DNA of 64,000 nt from Streptomyces fildesensis (lineage in GTDB: Bacteria; Actinomycetota; Actinomycetes; Streptomycetales; Streptomycetaceae): NCBI RefSeq assembly GCF_016107395.1, contig NZ_JAAIKO010000010.1:120959-184958 (forward strand). Direction: 5' to 3'. The translations under genes were made by a program, and so were the position numbers. Numbering within the stretch: position 1 is the stretch's first letter; every line of letters begins with the position of its first letter. Positions 53,549 through 63,687 of the stretch are shown piece after piece. The notes under the pieces are model-generated. The model ran no database searches. It was not told the origin of the DNA and saw only the letters and a list, made by a program, of their open reading frames with translations.

Positions 53549-56392
53549 TCAGGCCACGTAGCCCTGCAGGTCGACGACGATGTCGGCGAATCCCACCGGG
53601 ATGGAGATGTCGAAGTACCCCTCGGGGGACAGCGGTACGAGAGCCAGGCCGGGAACAGTGCTGCCCGCCGGGAAGTTCAGGATCGACGTTCCCGGTTGCG
53701 AAGCGCCGTCCGCGTAGGCGGTGAGGAAGCCACCGGCCAGCGTGTTGGCCGCCGTGACGTTCACCAGAACCGCGTGTCCCGTACCGGCGCTCCCGCCCGC
53801 ACCGGGCACTCTGATCCGCATCGTGCTGCCCGCGCCCAGATTGCCCTTGTACCCGCCGGTCCCGTCACGGGTGTCGACGAGCCGGCTGGGGGTCGTCGGC
53901 ATGAACGGGTCACCGCCCTGCGCGGGATCGACGAAAGCACCCTGCAGGTCGGCGATGAGGTGCACGCCGCCGCTCTGGTTGTACAGCAGCACGGTGCCGT
54001 CCGCCGCGATCGGCACCGTGACCTGGTTGGACACGATCTGGCCCGTGGAGAAGTTGAGGCTGGAAGTGGTTGGCGGGATGCTGGTGGGCGCCGCGCTCAC
54101 GAAGCCGCCGCCCACGGACTCGGTCGCGGTCAGGTTGAGGGTGACCGCGTTCGCCCCGGCCGGTACGCCTGCGGCGCCCCTGACCTTGAGCCGAACGGTG
54201 CCGCCCGGGCCGAGCTTGCCCTTGGGCGCGCCGGTTCCGTTCCGGGTGTCCAGCAGCCGGACCGGACCGGCGGACGGAAGGCTGTGGAAGCCCCCTGAGG
54301 CGGGGTTCCCGACCACGTCGGCGTAATACCCCACGACGTCCGCCAGCAACTGGACCCGGCCGCCCGCTCCGTTGTAGAGCGCGACCTTGCCGTCGGGGCC
54401 GACCGGGACGAGCACGGCGTTCGCCACCGTCTGTCCGGCGGTGAAGTTCAGGCTCGACGCCGTGGGCCGGGAGGTGCCACCTGAGTAGGCGGTAACGAAA
54501 CCGCCGGTGGTCGGCTCGGTGGCGGTGATGTTCAGCAGCACCGCCGTCACATGCCCGTTCGCGGGCACACCCGCCCGCCCGGTCACCGGCACCTGCACCA
54601 CACCGCGAGGACCGACGCTGCCGGCCGGAGCACCGTTCCCGCTCCGGGTGTCCAGCAGCCGCGCGGACGGCACGGGCACGAACGCACTGCCCGCCGTGAC
54701 CTGCTGAAGAGAGGCGGCCGTCCGGTCGTGGTCGTCCTTCACCGTCAGCGTGACGACGTAGGTGCCGACCGCCGCGTAGGTGTGGACGGGGTCGTCGGTG
54801 ACCGGGGTGCCGTCGCCGAAGTCGTAGCGGTAACTCGCGACCGGCCAGGGGCTGACGGTCGCGGACGGATCGGCGGTGACGCGCAGCGGCATGCCGTCGG
54901 TGCCGCTACGGACGGCCAGGTGGGCGGCGACCGGTGCGGGCGGCGCGACGACGTGGCTCTGGAGCACCGTCGCGGTGTGGCCGAGAGCGTTGGTCGCGGT
55001 CACAGCGACCTTGTAGGTGCCGGGCGCCGGGTAGGTGTGGCCGACGGGAAGCGTCGCCGAGGTCACCTGGGCGCTGCCGTCGCCGAAGTCCACGGAGTAC
55101 TGCGTGATGGGCACCCAGGTCGCGGTCGCCGCGCCGGTCACGGTCACATCCAGCGGAGCCTGGCCCGCCTTCGGTGTGACGTTGTAGGTCAGCGCCATCG
55201 GGTCCTGGAACTCGAACGCGCCCCGGTCGTGGTGACCCGCGCCGGTCCCGGTGTCGGCGACGAGCGGGTCGTCGACACGGGGAGAGCCGTGCAGGTCGGT
55301 GTCCAGCTGGCCCGGCGCGTTCGCGTCGGCTGAGTCGATCATGGGCGAACCCTCTTGGGGCGTCATGAACGCGCGGGGAACAGCAACGTCGTGCGCCCCT
55401 TGTCCGGAAGCCTGCTGGAATGCGGGAATACCGCCATACGTCTGGTCCGCCCAGCGGTACGCGTTCGGCGCGTCGCTCGTCACGACGTTGTAGTCCGCTG
55501 TCGTACCACTGGTTGAAGCGGCCGACACCGCAAGGGTCAGATACTGGCTGGAGGAACATCCCTGCGGGGAGCGGCCCGAGAGCTTCAGGAGAACATTGTT
55601 CTCGACCGTCGCCCCGGAAGAATTTCCTGCCAGCTCCACGCCGGCACCGCAGTTCGCGCCGATCGTGTTGCTGGTGACCACCGTGCCCGGCGCATCGGTC
55701 ACGGCCACCGCGCGACCGATGTTGGTGACCATCTGGTTGGTCGAAACGACAGCGCGCACCACTCCCGGATCGACGCTGATGGCGTCGCCCGGCGTCATAG
55801 TGACCCGGCTCCGGCTCACCGTCACATCGCTGCTCTGCCCGGTCACCCGGACAGCGGGATAGGTGACTCCGCCGGTCACGCTCTTCCAGCCCGAGCTCTG
55901 GATCCACGCGTCGTTCACCGTGATCCGGCCGGAATCCGTGACGAGCACGGCCTCATGCCCGCTCTTGGGCGTGAAGTGCTCGAACGTGACGTCATGGACG
56001 CCCTTGAAGCTGACGGCATGCAGCAGGTCCTGCTGGATGCCGATCACCACGGCGCCGGGCACGACGGTCTTCTCGTACCCCGGCCCGGTGAAGGTGATCG
56101 GCGCCTCGGGTGTACCGGACCGGGTGACTTCCACCGACTCCCGGTAGTTGCCCTTGGCGATCCGCACCGTCTGACCCGGCTCGACGATCTTCGCCGCCGC
56201 CGAGATGGTGCAGAACGGTACGGCCTGGCTCCCCGCGTCGGCACTGGCGTCCGAGCAGGTGGCGGAGCCGTTGTCGACGTACAGATTGCCCGCGTCGGCC
56301 TGCGCGGCCTGCGCCATGACGCCGAGTGCCGGCAGGCCGGTACCGATGAGCAGGGCCGATACAGCAAGCCCCGTTATGCGGGCTTTGCGCAC
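53549..56392 (-). CDS. Large secreted protein: beta-helix, two PKD domains, three RLLDTR modules
   Basis: 947 residues from a GTG (MRKARITGLAVSALLIGTG) with a GGGGG ribosome site; an upstream ATG would remove the signal peptide from the N-terminus. After the signal, residues about 32-390 form a right-handed parallel beta-helix (e.g. VRIAKGNYRESVEV, DVTVSRSRVTMTP, GTVVTSNTIGANCG). Two PKD domains follow (about 399-480 and 491-570; YSVDFGDGSA, YRYDFGDGTP). The last third is three copies of a module starting RLLDTRSGNGAP (577), RLLDTRNGTGAP (712) and RLVDTRDGTGGY (836). No membrane anchor or sortase signal is seen, so it is secreted or held noncovalently. The neighbours on both sides are the trehalose genes. 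Confidence 0.8.
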   Translation of the reverse strand: MRKARITGLAVSALLIGTGLPALGVMAQAAQADAGNLYVDNGSATCSDASADAGSQAVPFCTISAAAKIVEPGQTVRIAKGNYRESVEVTRSGTPEAPITFTGPGYEKTVVPGAVVIGIQQDLLHAVSFKGVHDVTFEHFTPKSGHEAVLVTDSGRITVNDAWIQSSGWKSVTGGVTYPAVRVTGQSSDVTVSRSRVTMTPGDAISVDPGVVRAVVSTNQMVTNIGRAVAVTDAPGTVVTSNTIGANCGAGVELAGNSSGATVENNVLLKLSGRSPQGCSSSQYLTLAVSAASTSGTTADYNVVTSDAPNAYRWADQTYGGIPAFQQASGQGAHDVAVPRAFMTPQEGSPMIDSADANAPGQLDTDLHGSPRVDDPLVADTGTGAGHHDRGAFEFQDPMALTYNVTPKAGQAPLDVTVTGAATATWVPITQYSVDFGDGSAQVTSATLPVGHTYPAPGTYKVAVTATNALGHTATVLQSHVVAPPAPVAAHLAVRSGTDGMPLRVTADPSATVSPWPVASYRYDFGDGTPVTDDPVHTYAAVGTYVVTLTVKDDHDRTAASLQQVTAGSAFVPVPSARLLDTRSGNGAPAGSVGPRGVVQVPVTGRAGVPANGHVTAVLLNITATEPTTGGFVTAYSGGTSRPTASSLNFTAGQTVANAVLVPVGPDGKVALYNGAGGRVQLLADVVGYYADVVGNPASGGFHSLPSAGPVRLLDTRNGTGAPKGKLGPGGTVRLKVRGAAGVPAGANAVTLNLTATESVGGGFVSAAPTSIPPTTSSLNFSTGQIVSNQVTVPIAADGTVLLYNQSGGVHLIADLQGAFVDPAQGGDPFMPTTPSRLVDTRDGTGGYKGNLGAGSTMRIRVPGAGGSAGTGHAVLVNVTAANTLAGGFLTAYADGASQPGTSILNFPAGSTVPGLALVPLSPEGYFDISIPVGFADIVVDLQGYVA

Positions 56393-56608
56393 GGCATTGA
56401 CCCCCAGAAAAGTCGCGATGGACGCTCCCACGGCGCATGGGCCGCCCCCCGGCGGCTGCGGCATCGTGCAGCTGACAGATCTTCGCAGATCAGGCGCCGC
56501 CGGCACAGCCCCGGAACGTCACGCGACCGACCCCGGCCTCCCGTGCGGGGAGCGATGCGGGCGCGCCGCAGAAACCCTCGGCACCGCCCGCGCCCCCGCC
56601 GGAGGCGG

Positions 56609-57460
56609 TCAGTGTGCTTCGAGCGCGTCCGCCAGGGCGTTGAGGAGATCCACCACGCCCTTCGGGCCGTCCACGACGAGGTCGGAGCGGGCCACGAGTT
56701 CTGGGGGGACCTCGCCGGAGGCGGTGCCGCTGCAGACGAGGACGCCGGGGAGGCCTTCGCCGCGGAGGCGTTCGACGGCGCCGAAGGCGGCGAGGTCGCC
56801 GAGGTCGTCGCCGGCGTAGAGCACCGAGCCGGCGTCGGCCTCGCGGAGGTAGGAGGCGAGGGCGACGCCCTTGTCCATGCCGGGGGGCCGCAGTTCCAGG
56901 ACGAGGCGGCCGGGCTCGACGATGAGGCCGTGGCGGGCGGCGAGTTCGCCGAGGGGGTCGCGGAGGGCTTCGAACGCGGCTTCCGGGTTCTCGGTGCGGC
57001 GGGTGTGGACGGCGACCGCGCGTCCCTTGTCCTCTATCCAGGTGCCGCGCCAGGCGCCGATCCGGTCGAGGAAGCCGGGCAGCTCGGCCCGTACCGCGTC
57101 GACGCCGGAGTGGTCGCCCGCGGACTTCACCTCGCCGCTGACCGCGTCCCAGCGCTCCGCGCCGTAGTGCCCGAGGACGACGAGCCGCTCCAGTCCCGGG
57201 ACGCCGGCGAAGCCGCCGTACCGGACCGCGACGCCCGCCGGGCGGCCGGTGATCACCGCGACCGCCCCGAGGTGGGGGGCGAGCCGGGCGAGTGCGGGCA
57301 CCGCGCCCGGGTGGGCGCGGGCGCTCTCGGGGTCGGGCACGATCGGCGCCAGGGTGCCGTCGAAATCGAGGGCGACCACGGCACGTTCGGGGTTCGCGAG
57401 GAACGCCGCGAGCCCTTCCTTGCCGTCGGACGTGGACGAGGTCAGCAGGTGACTGCTCAT
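56609..57460 (-). CDS. otsB: Trehalose-6-phosphate phosphatase (OtsB)
   Basis: 283 residues, ATG start MSSHLLTSSTSDGKEGLAA. A HAD phosphatase: motif I VVALDFDGTLAPIVPDP, motif II VAVITGRPA, LVLGHYGAERWD, LELRPPGMDKGVAL and motif IV LYAGDDLGDLAAFGAV. It removes the phosphate from OtsA's product. Separated from otsA by the large secreted protein gene. An ATG 30 codons upstream lies in a genomic repeat and is rejected. Confidence 0.9.
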   Translation of the reverse strand: MSSHLLTSSTSDGKEGLAAFLANPERAVVALDFDGTLAPIVPDPESARAHPGAVPALARLAPHLGAVAVITGRPAGVAVRYGGFAGVPGLERLVVLGHYGAERWDAVSGEVKSAGDHSGVDAVRAELPGFLDRIGAWRGTWIEDKGRAVAVHTRRTENPEAAFEALRDPLGELAARHGLIVEPGRLVLELRPPGMDKGVALASYLREADAGSVLYAGDDLGDLAAFGAVERLRGEGLPGVLVCSGTASGEVPPELVARSDLVVDGPKGVVDLLNALADALEAH

Positions 57461-57483
57461 GACCCCGACCCTACCGAGGGGAG

Positions 57484-57550
57484 GAGGGGCAGAGGAGGGG
57501 GCGTGCGAAGCACTTCGTTGGAAGGGTGGTGGCGGGCGCCGGGCGGGCAC
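57484..57550 (+). repeat. Genomic repeat between otsB and the DUF3263 gene
   Basis: GTGC-gaa-GCAC hairpin and then TTGGAAGGGTGGTGGCGGG. The same element, with a different but still paired hairpin stem (AGCGC/GCGCT), lies inside helD at 35435-35490. Confidence 0.75.
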
Positions 57551-57568
57551 ACGGGAGCATGCGCGCGT

Positions 57569-57808
57569 TCAGCGCGAATCGCGGCGGGTGTCCCGGGCGC
57601 GGCGCAGCCGGTTGACGGTCACCGGGTCGTGGGCGAGTGCCCGGGGATCGTCGAGGAGGGCGTTGAGGAGCTGGTAGTAGCGGGTGGCCGACATGCCCAG
57701 CTGCTCCCTGATGGCGCGTTCCTTCGCCCCGGGCCCCGCCCAGGTGCGGGCGGCGAGGTCGAGGACGGCCCGGTCCTGGCCGGTCAGGCTCTCGCTCTCG
57801 CTCTCCAC
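57569..57808 (-). CDS. DUF3263 family protein
   Basis: 79 residues from a GTG with GGAGGAG six bases upstream (MESESESLTGQDRAVLDLA). The family sequence is FxRRxW-like AARTWAGPGAKERAIREQLG followed by MSATRYYQLLNALLDDPRAL and NRLRRARDTRR. An HTH-like all-helical protein; other members appear as single small genes in actinobacteria. Function is unknown. The gene is short and has no stop codon between it and the end of the sugar-binding protein, so it is easily merged into a longer false frame. Confidence 0.8.
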   Translation of the reverse strand: MESESESLTGQDRAVLDLAARTWAGPGAKERAIREQLGMSATRYYQLLNALLDDPRALAHDPVTVNRLRRARDTRRDSR

Positions 57809-57879
57809 CCGCGTCTCCTCCACATGACCGGCGGCCACTTGTCCGGCCACAACGTGACCCGTGGCCACCCGACCCGTGA

Positions 57880-59160
57880 CTATTTGACCTTCTCCGCGGC
57901 GTCCTGGTTCTCGGCGAACCGCTGCAGGTCGCTCAGAACCGTCTTGGGGTCGGCGTGCACGGCGCTGCCGAGGACCTTCTTCATCTGGTCGCTGACCGGT
58001 CCCCACGAGGTCTTGTCGACCGGGTAGAACTGGGCGGACGGCAGCAGGTCGATGAACTCGATGAGGTCCTTGTCCTTCGGGTCCTTGCGCATCGCCTGCA
58101 TCGCCGAGTTGGTCACCGGCAGCAGCCCGTACTCGTCGAGGAACTTGATCGAGTTCTCGGGGCTGTAGGAGAACTGCAGGAACTTGCCGATCTCGCCGCG
58201 GTGGCCGTTCTGCTTGAAGGCCATCATCCAGTCGGCGACGCCGAGGGTCTCCGCCATCTGGCCGCCCTCGCCGGGGATCTGCACGGCCTTTACCTTGATG
58301 CCCTTGGCGAGGGCCTGCTTGAGCAGCGTCGGGTGGCCGTTGACCATGCCGGCCTTGCCTGCCAGGAAGGCGTCGAAGACGGTGCGGCGGTTGGTCTTGG
58401 CCGGGTCGCTGCTGCCGGTCAGGCCGGGCTGGACGAGCTTCTCCTTGAGCCACTCCATCGCTTCGACGTTCGGCTGCGAGTCGAGGGTGTAGCTGCCGAC
58501 GGTGTCGGTGTACGAGCCCTGCTTGCCGAGCATCCAGATCAGCGATTCGGCCTGCGCCTCCTCGGGGCCGAGCGGCAGCCCGTACGGCATCTTGACGCCG
58601 TGCTCCTTGAGCTTCTTCGCGTCGGCCTCGATGTCGGCCCAGGTCTTGGGGGCGCTCTTGATGCCCGCGTCGTCGAACAGCGTCTGGTTGTAGAAGAACA
58701 TCCGGGAGCTGGAGACGAAGGGGATGCCGTACTGGGTGCGGTTCTGCTCGCCCGCCGCGGCGAGGGAGGGGATGAAGTCGGCCTGGGTGCTGATCGGGAA
58801 CAGCTCGTCGGCGCTGTACAGCTGGCTCTTGGACGCGTAGGCGGCGTAGGAGCCGATCTGGGCTATGTCCGGCGCCTTGCCGGCCTTGACCATCTCGGCG
58901 ACCTTGGTGTCGACGTGGTCCCAGTCGATGACCTGGATGTCCACCTTGATGCCGGGGTTCTTGGCCTCGAAGGCGCGGCCGAGCTCGTCCCAGTACTTCT
59001 TGGAGCTGGTGGCCGCGTCGGTGCCGTAGTCGGCCGCGACCATGTGCAGGGTGACATCACCGCCGAGTGCGCTGCTGCCACCGCATCCACTGAGTGTCGT
59101 CAGAGCCAGCGCCGCTGCGATACCCGCTGCCGCCGTGCCCAGGAGTCGTCGCCGGTGCAC
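57880..59160 (-). CDS. ABC-type sugar-binding lipoprotein
   Basis: 426 residues from a GTG (MHRRRLLGTAAAGIAAALA). Signal sequence with two arginines and a lipobox ending LTTLSGCGG (Cys about 24). The mature part is a type 1 solute-binding protein: HMVAADYGTDAATSSKKYWD, APDIAQIGSYAAYASK, KAGMVNGHPTLLK and AEKVK end. It would deliver a sugar to an ABC permease that is not in the window. It shares a 255-bp divergent control region with nagK that contains two DasR-like operators, so N-acetylglucosamine or a chitin fragment is the likely ligand or signal. Confidence 0.85.
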   Translation of the reverse strand: MHRRRLLGTAAAGIAAALALTTLSGCGGSSALGGDVTLHMVAADYGTDAATSSKKYWDELGRAFEAKNPGIKVDIQVIDWDHVDTKVAEMVKAGKAPDIAQIGSYAAYASKSQLYSADELFPISTQADFIPSLAAAGEQNRTQYGIPFVSSSRMFFYNQTLFDDAGIKSAPKTWADIEADAKKLKEHGVKMPYGLPLGPEEAQAESLIWMLGKQGSYTDTVGSYTLDSQPNVEAMEWLKEKLVQPGLTGSSDPAKTNRRTVFDAFLAGKAGMVNGHPTLLKQALAKGIKVKAVQIPGEGGQMAETLGVADWMMAFKQNGHRGEIGKFLQFSYSPENSIKFLDEYGLLPVTNSAMQAMRKDPKDKDLIEFIDLLPSAQFYPVDKTSWGPVSDQMKKVLGSAVHADPKTVLSDLQRFAENQDAAEKVK

Positions 59161-59250
59161 CGTTGTCCTACCGCCTTCATCCGCTTCATGCGCCCGCCCC
59201 CGCGCGTTTCCGGGGGCGTCAAGTGCCCGAGTCTGCCCGCGCTGCCCACC

Positions 59251-59266
59251 CAAGGTCTACACCACG
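59251..59266. promoter_or_regulatory. DasR-like operator (dre) for the sugar-binding protein gene
   Basis: On the minus strand GTGGTGTAGACCTTG contains TGGTGTAGACCT, 10 of 12 matches to TGGTCTAGACCA. It lies about 92 bases before the gene start and overlaps TAGACC, a possible -10. Confidence 0.65.
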
Positions 59267-59373
59267 GCTGTCTCGCTTCGGCAACACCCTTGCCCAACAG
59301 CGGGGACAGAAGGGATGGAAGCCCGCAGACCAGGCGATTCGCCTGCGCCCGAAGGGTGATCTTCATGGCGTAA

Positions 59374-59389
59374 GTGGACTAGACCTTTC
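59374..59389. promoter_or_regulatory. DasR-like operator (dre) for nagK-nagA
   Basis: AGTGGACTAGACCTTT contains TGGACTAGACCT, 10 of 12 matches to the dre core. It lies 27 bases before the nagK start, between promoter and ribosome site. Confidence 0.75.
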
Positions 59390-59415
59390 CCTGAGGAGAG
59401 GGGACACTGTCCTGC

Positions 59416-60347
59416 GTGAGACACGTCATCGCGCTCGATGTGGGCGGTACCGGAATGAAGGCCGCCCTGGTCGGGGAGGACGGCACGCTTCTGCATGAGG
59501 CGCGCCGTCCGACCGGACGGGACCGCGGCCCCGAGGCCGTGGTCGCCACCATCCTCGGCTTCGCCGCCGACCTGCGGGACCACGGCATCCGCGAGTACGG
59601 CGAACCCGCCGCCGCGGCCGGCGTCGCCGTGCCCGGGATCGTGGACGACACGGCCGGCATCGCCGTCTACGCCGCCAACCTCGGCTGGCGCGACGTACCG
59701 CTGCGCGCGCTGGTCTCCGAACGGCTCGGCGGCATCCCCGTCGCCCTCGGGCACGATGTGCGCACCGGCGGTCTCGCCGAGGGCCGCATCGGGGCGGGCA
59801 ACGGCGCCGACCGGTTCTTCTTCCTCCCGCTGGGCACCGGCATCGCGGGCGCCATCGGCATCGACGGCCGCATCGAGGCGGGCGCGCACGGCTACGCGGG
59901 CGAGATCGGTCACATCGTCGTCCGGCCCGGCGGACCCCTGTGCGGCTGCGGGCAGCGCGGCTGCCTGGAGACGCTGGCCTCCGCCTCCGCCGTCTCCCGC
60001 GCCTGGGCGGCGGCCAGCGACGACCCGGACGCCGACGCCGCCGACTGCGCCAAGGCGGTCGAATCCGGCGACCCGCGCGCGCTGGCCGTCTGGCGCGAGG
60101 CGATCGACGCGCTCGCCGACGGCCTGGTCACCGGCCTCACTCTTCTGGACCCCCGGGTCCTCATCATCGGCGGCGGTCTGGCCGAAGCTGGGGACACACT
60201 CTTCGGCCCGCTGCGCGCGGCGGTCGAGGAGCGCATCACGTTCCAGAAGCTCCCGCTCATCGTCCCCGCCGCCCTCGGGGACACCGCCGGATGCCTGGGC
60301 GCGGGTCTGCTCGCCTGGGATCTTCTCTCCGTGGAGGTAACCGCCTG

Positions 60348-60348
<1 letters not shown>
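59416..60348 (+). CDS. nagK: ROK-family N-acetylglucosamine kinase (NagK)
   Basis: 310 residues from a GTG with GAGGAGAGGGG upstream (MRHVIALDVGGTGMKAAL). Phosphorylates GlcNAc with ATP. The ROK features are DVGGTGMKAA, GVAVPGIVDD, LGTGIAGAIGIDG, HIVVRPGGPLCGCGQRGC (zinc site CxCxxxxC) and ITFQKLPLIVPAALGDTAG. The stop TGA overlaps the nagA ATG. A dre lies in the leader. It serves free GlcNAc that enters outside the PTS. Confidence 0.9.
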
Positions 60349-61502
<1,154 letters not shown>

Positions 61503-61577
61503 GGCCGCCGGGACCCCTTCGTGACGGCGGTTCGCCACCCCCTGGGCGGGCCGCCGTTCCTTTGCCATCATCGACGC

Positions 61578-62510
61578 GTGATCATCACCGTCACGCCGAA
61601 CGCCGCACTGGACATCACGTACCGCGTTCCGCGTCTGCTCCCGCACACCACCCACCGGGTCTCCGAGCCCGTTGAACGGCCCGGCGGCAAGGGTCTCAAC
61701 GTGGCCCGGGTGCTCGCCGCGCTCGGCCACGAGGCCGTCGTGACGGGCTTCGCGGGCGGGCCGACCGGGGAGGTGCTGCGCGAGCGGCTGGCCGGGCTCG
61801 GCACCGTGCGGGACGCGCTCGTGCCGATCAAGGGCACCACCCGCCGCACCATCGGCGTGGTCGACGACGCGACCGGCGACACCACGATGTTCAACGAGGC
61901 CGGTCCCACCGTCAGCGCGGCCGAGTGGGCCGCGCTCCTCACCGGCTACCGGGAGCTGCTGGCCGGGGCCTCCGCCGTCGCCCTGTGCGGCAGCCTGCCG
62001 CCCGGCCTGCCGGTGGGCTCGTACGCGGAGCTGATCCGCGAGGCCCGCACCGCGGGCGTCCCCGTCCTGCTGGACACCAGCGGCGAGCCGCTGCGCCGCG
62101 GCCTCGCCGCGCGCCCGGACCTCATCAAGCCCAACCTCGACGAGCTGACCCGGCTCACCGGCTCCACGGAGCCCGCCCACGCCGCGGAGGAGGCCCGCAG
62201 GCGCGGTGCGCGGGCCGTGGCGGCCTCACTGGGCGCCGAGGGCATCCTGGCGGTGACGGAGGACGCCACGTGGCGGGCGGTGCCGCCGGACCGGCTGTCG
62301 GGCAACCCGACGGGCGCCGGCGACTCGGCCGTCGCGGGACTGCTCTCCGGCCTCGTCGAGGGACTGGACTGGCCGGGCCGGCTGGCCCGCGCCATCGCCC
62401 TGTCCGCCGCGACCGTACTGGCGCCCGCGGCGGGCGAGTTCGACCGGACGGTCTACGAAGAGCTGCTCGGGCGCGTCGAAGTGACGGCCGTTCCGCGCGC
62501 TACTTCTTGA
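61578..62510 (+). CDS. PfkB-type 1-phosphofructokinase family hexose kinase
   Basis: 310 residues from a GTG (MIITVTPNAALDITYRVPR). PfkB motif 1 is GGKGLNVARVLAALG and motif 2 is NPTGAGDSAVAGLLSGL (GAGD anion hole, catalytic Asp). The N-terminal TPNAALD is typical of FruK/LacC-type enzymes acting on fructose-1-phosphate or tagatose-6-phosphate. The 75-bp gap and same strand as nagKA make it a probable member of the amino-sugar transcript. Its 3' end overlaps the convergent gene by 11 bases. Confidence 0.85.
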   Translation: MIITVTPNAALDITYRVPRLLPHTTHRVSEPVERPGGKGLNVARVLAALGHEAVVTGFAGGPTGEVLRERLAGLGTVRDALVPIKGTTRRTIGVVDDATGDTTMFNEAGPTVSAAEWAALLTGYRELLAGASAVALCGSLPPGLPVGSYAELIREARTAGVPVLLDTSGEPLRRGLAARPDLIKPNLDELTRLTGSTEPAHAAEEARRRGARAVAASLGAEGILAVTEDATWRAVPPDRLSGNPTGAGDSAVAGLLSGLVEGLDWPGRLARAIALSAATVLAPAAGEFDRTVYEELLGRVEVTAVPRATS

Positions 62511-63450
62511 CCTGGCCTTCCTTCATCCACACCTGGTCGAGGTTGACGCCGCACTTGTTGCCCGGCGCGCAGGTGAGGGCAAGGGTGTTGGAACCCTTCT
62601 TCAGATCCACCCACACGTAGGTGGTGGCCCACGCCTTCGTCCAGTCGGCGGTCTTCATGTAGTTGTGCATGTTCACCGGGTTGGTGCGGAGCTTGCCGTT
62701 CTCATTGAGCGTGAGACCGGCGTCCTCACCGACGTTGCCGAAGCTGATGAACAGCGTGTACGTACCGTCCTTCGGCACGTCGAAGGTGTACGCGGCACTC
62801 GCGCCGACGGCGTTCAGACCGCCCACGGACGTACCGCCCGCGGCCTTGGCGCCCGGCATCGCGTTGGTCCGCGCGGCGCCGCCGGACAGGACCAGCGTGG
62901 CGGCGTCCACGACCTTGGACGAGAACTTCTCGGGGGCACTGGCGGACTGGCTCGGCGTGACGGGGGCGCTGGAGGACGGCGGGGTGGACGGCTTGTCCTC
63001 CGCGTTGTCCTTCTTGCCGCCGCCCTGCGTCATCGCGAAGCCGATGCCGATGGCGACCGCCACGACCACCGCGATGGCGCCGATGAGCAGCCCCTTGCGG
63101 TTCGGTCCCTGCGACCCGCCGCCGCTGCCGCCGCCGTGCGGGGCGTACTGCGTCTGCTGCTGGGTGTACTGGGGCGGCTGTGCCTGCTGGGGCTGCTGCG
63201 GCGCGTAGCCCTGGTCGTGGCCCGGCTGCGGCTGGGGCTGCTGCGGCGGGTAGCCGTAACCGCCCTGCTGCGGCGGGCGGCGCTCGCCGACCCGCTGGAC
63301 CTGGTTGTACGACGTGCGTGGCACGCCCGGCTGTGCCACCGTCGCGCCCTCTGGGGCCGCCCCGGAACTCTCGCCCTCGCCGCCTTCGGAGCGGTAGAGG
63401 TACGCGAACGGGTCGTCGTTCTCAGAGGCGCCGTTGTTGCCGGCCGTCAT
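62500..63450 (-). CDS. Membrane-anchored carbohydrate-binding (CBM35-like) protein
   Basis: 316 residues, ATG start MTAGNNGASENDDPFAYLYR with TAGGGAG upstream. A long Gln/Pro/Gly/Tyr-rich cytoplasmic head (YPPQQPQPQPGHDQGYAPQQ) is followed by one membrane helix (LLIGAIAVVVAVAIGIGFAM, about 140-160) and a Ser/Pro stalk. The extracytoplasmic domain (SAAYTFDVPKDGTYTLFIS ... TLALTCAPGNKCGVNLDQVWMKEG) is a beta-sandwich of the CBM35 type. It may bind sugar chains of the wall. Convergent with the kinase gene, overlapping by 11 bases. Confidence 0.8.
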   Translation of the reverse strand: MTAGNNGASENDDPFAYLYRSEGGEGESSGAAPEGATVAQPGVPRTSYNQVQRVGERRPPQQGGYGYPPQQPQPQPGHDQGYAPQQPQQAQPPQYTQQQTQYAPHGGGSGGGSQGPNRKGLLIGAIAVVVAVAIGIGFAMTQGGGKKDNAEDKPSTPPSSSAPVTPSQSASAPEKFSSKVVDAATLVLSGGAARTNAMPGAKAAGGTSVGGLNAVGASAAYTFDVPKDGTYTLFISFGNVGEDAGLTLNENGKLRTNPVNMHNYMKTADWTKAWATTYVWVDLKKGSNTLALTCAPGNKCGVNLDQVWMKEGQVKK

Positions 63451-63687
63451 CCGCTGTTCACTCCCTAATGGCACATGCCCATCGCAGCGCGGTGCACCCA
63501 TGGCTCATGATCGATTAGTCCGCGGCGCGGTCACAAGGCCTGCGCTCTCGCCTCCGCGGCGTCGCGGGCGGACATGTTTGACCCACGGAACCCTACCCGG
63601 GTCGGACGACTGCCCGCTCTGGCCTTCGACGCACCACCTGGTACTTCCGGTTCCCCTGTGACGGGACGCACGTCCTACGGTGGTCCC

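Noticed and set aside
57809..58453. A long N-terminal extension of the DUF3263 protein
   Set aside because: It is the out-of-frame shadow of the sugar-binding lipoprotein gene; a GGAGGAG ribosome site marks the short start.
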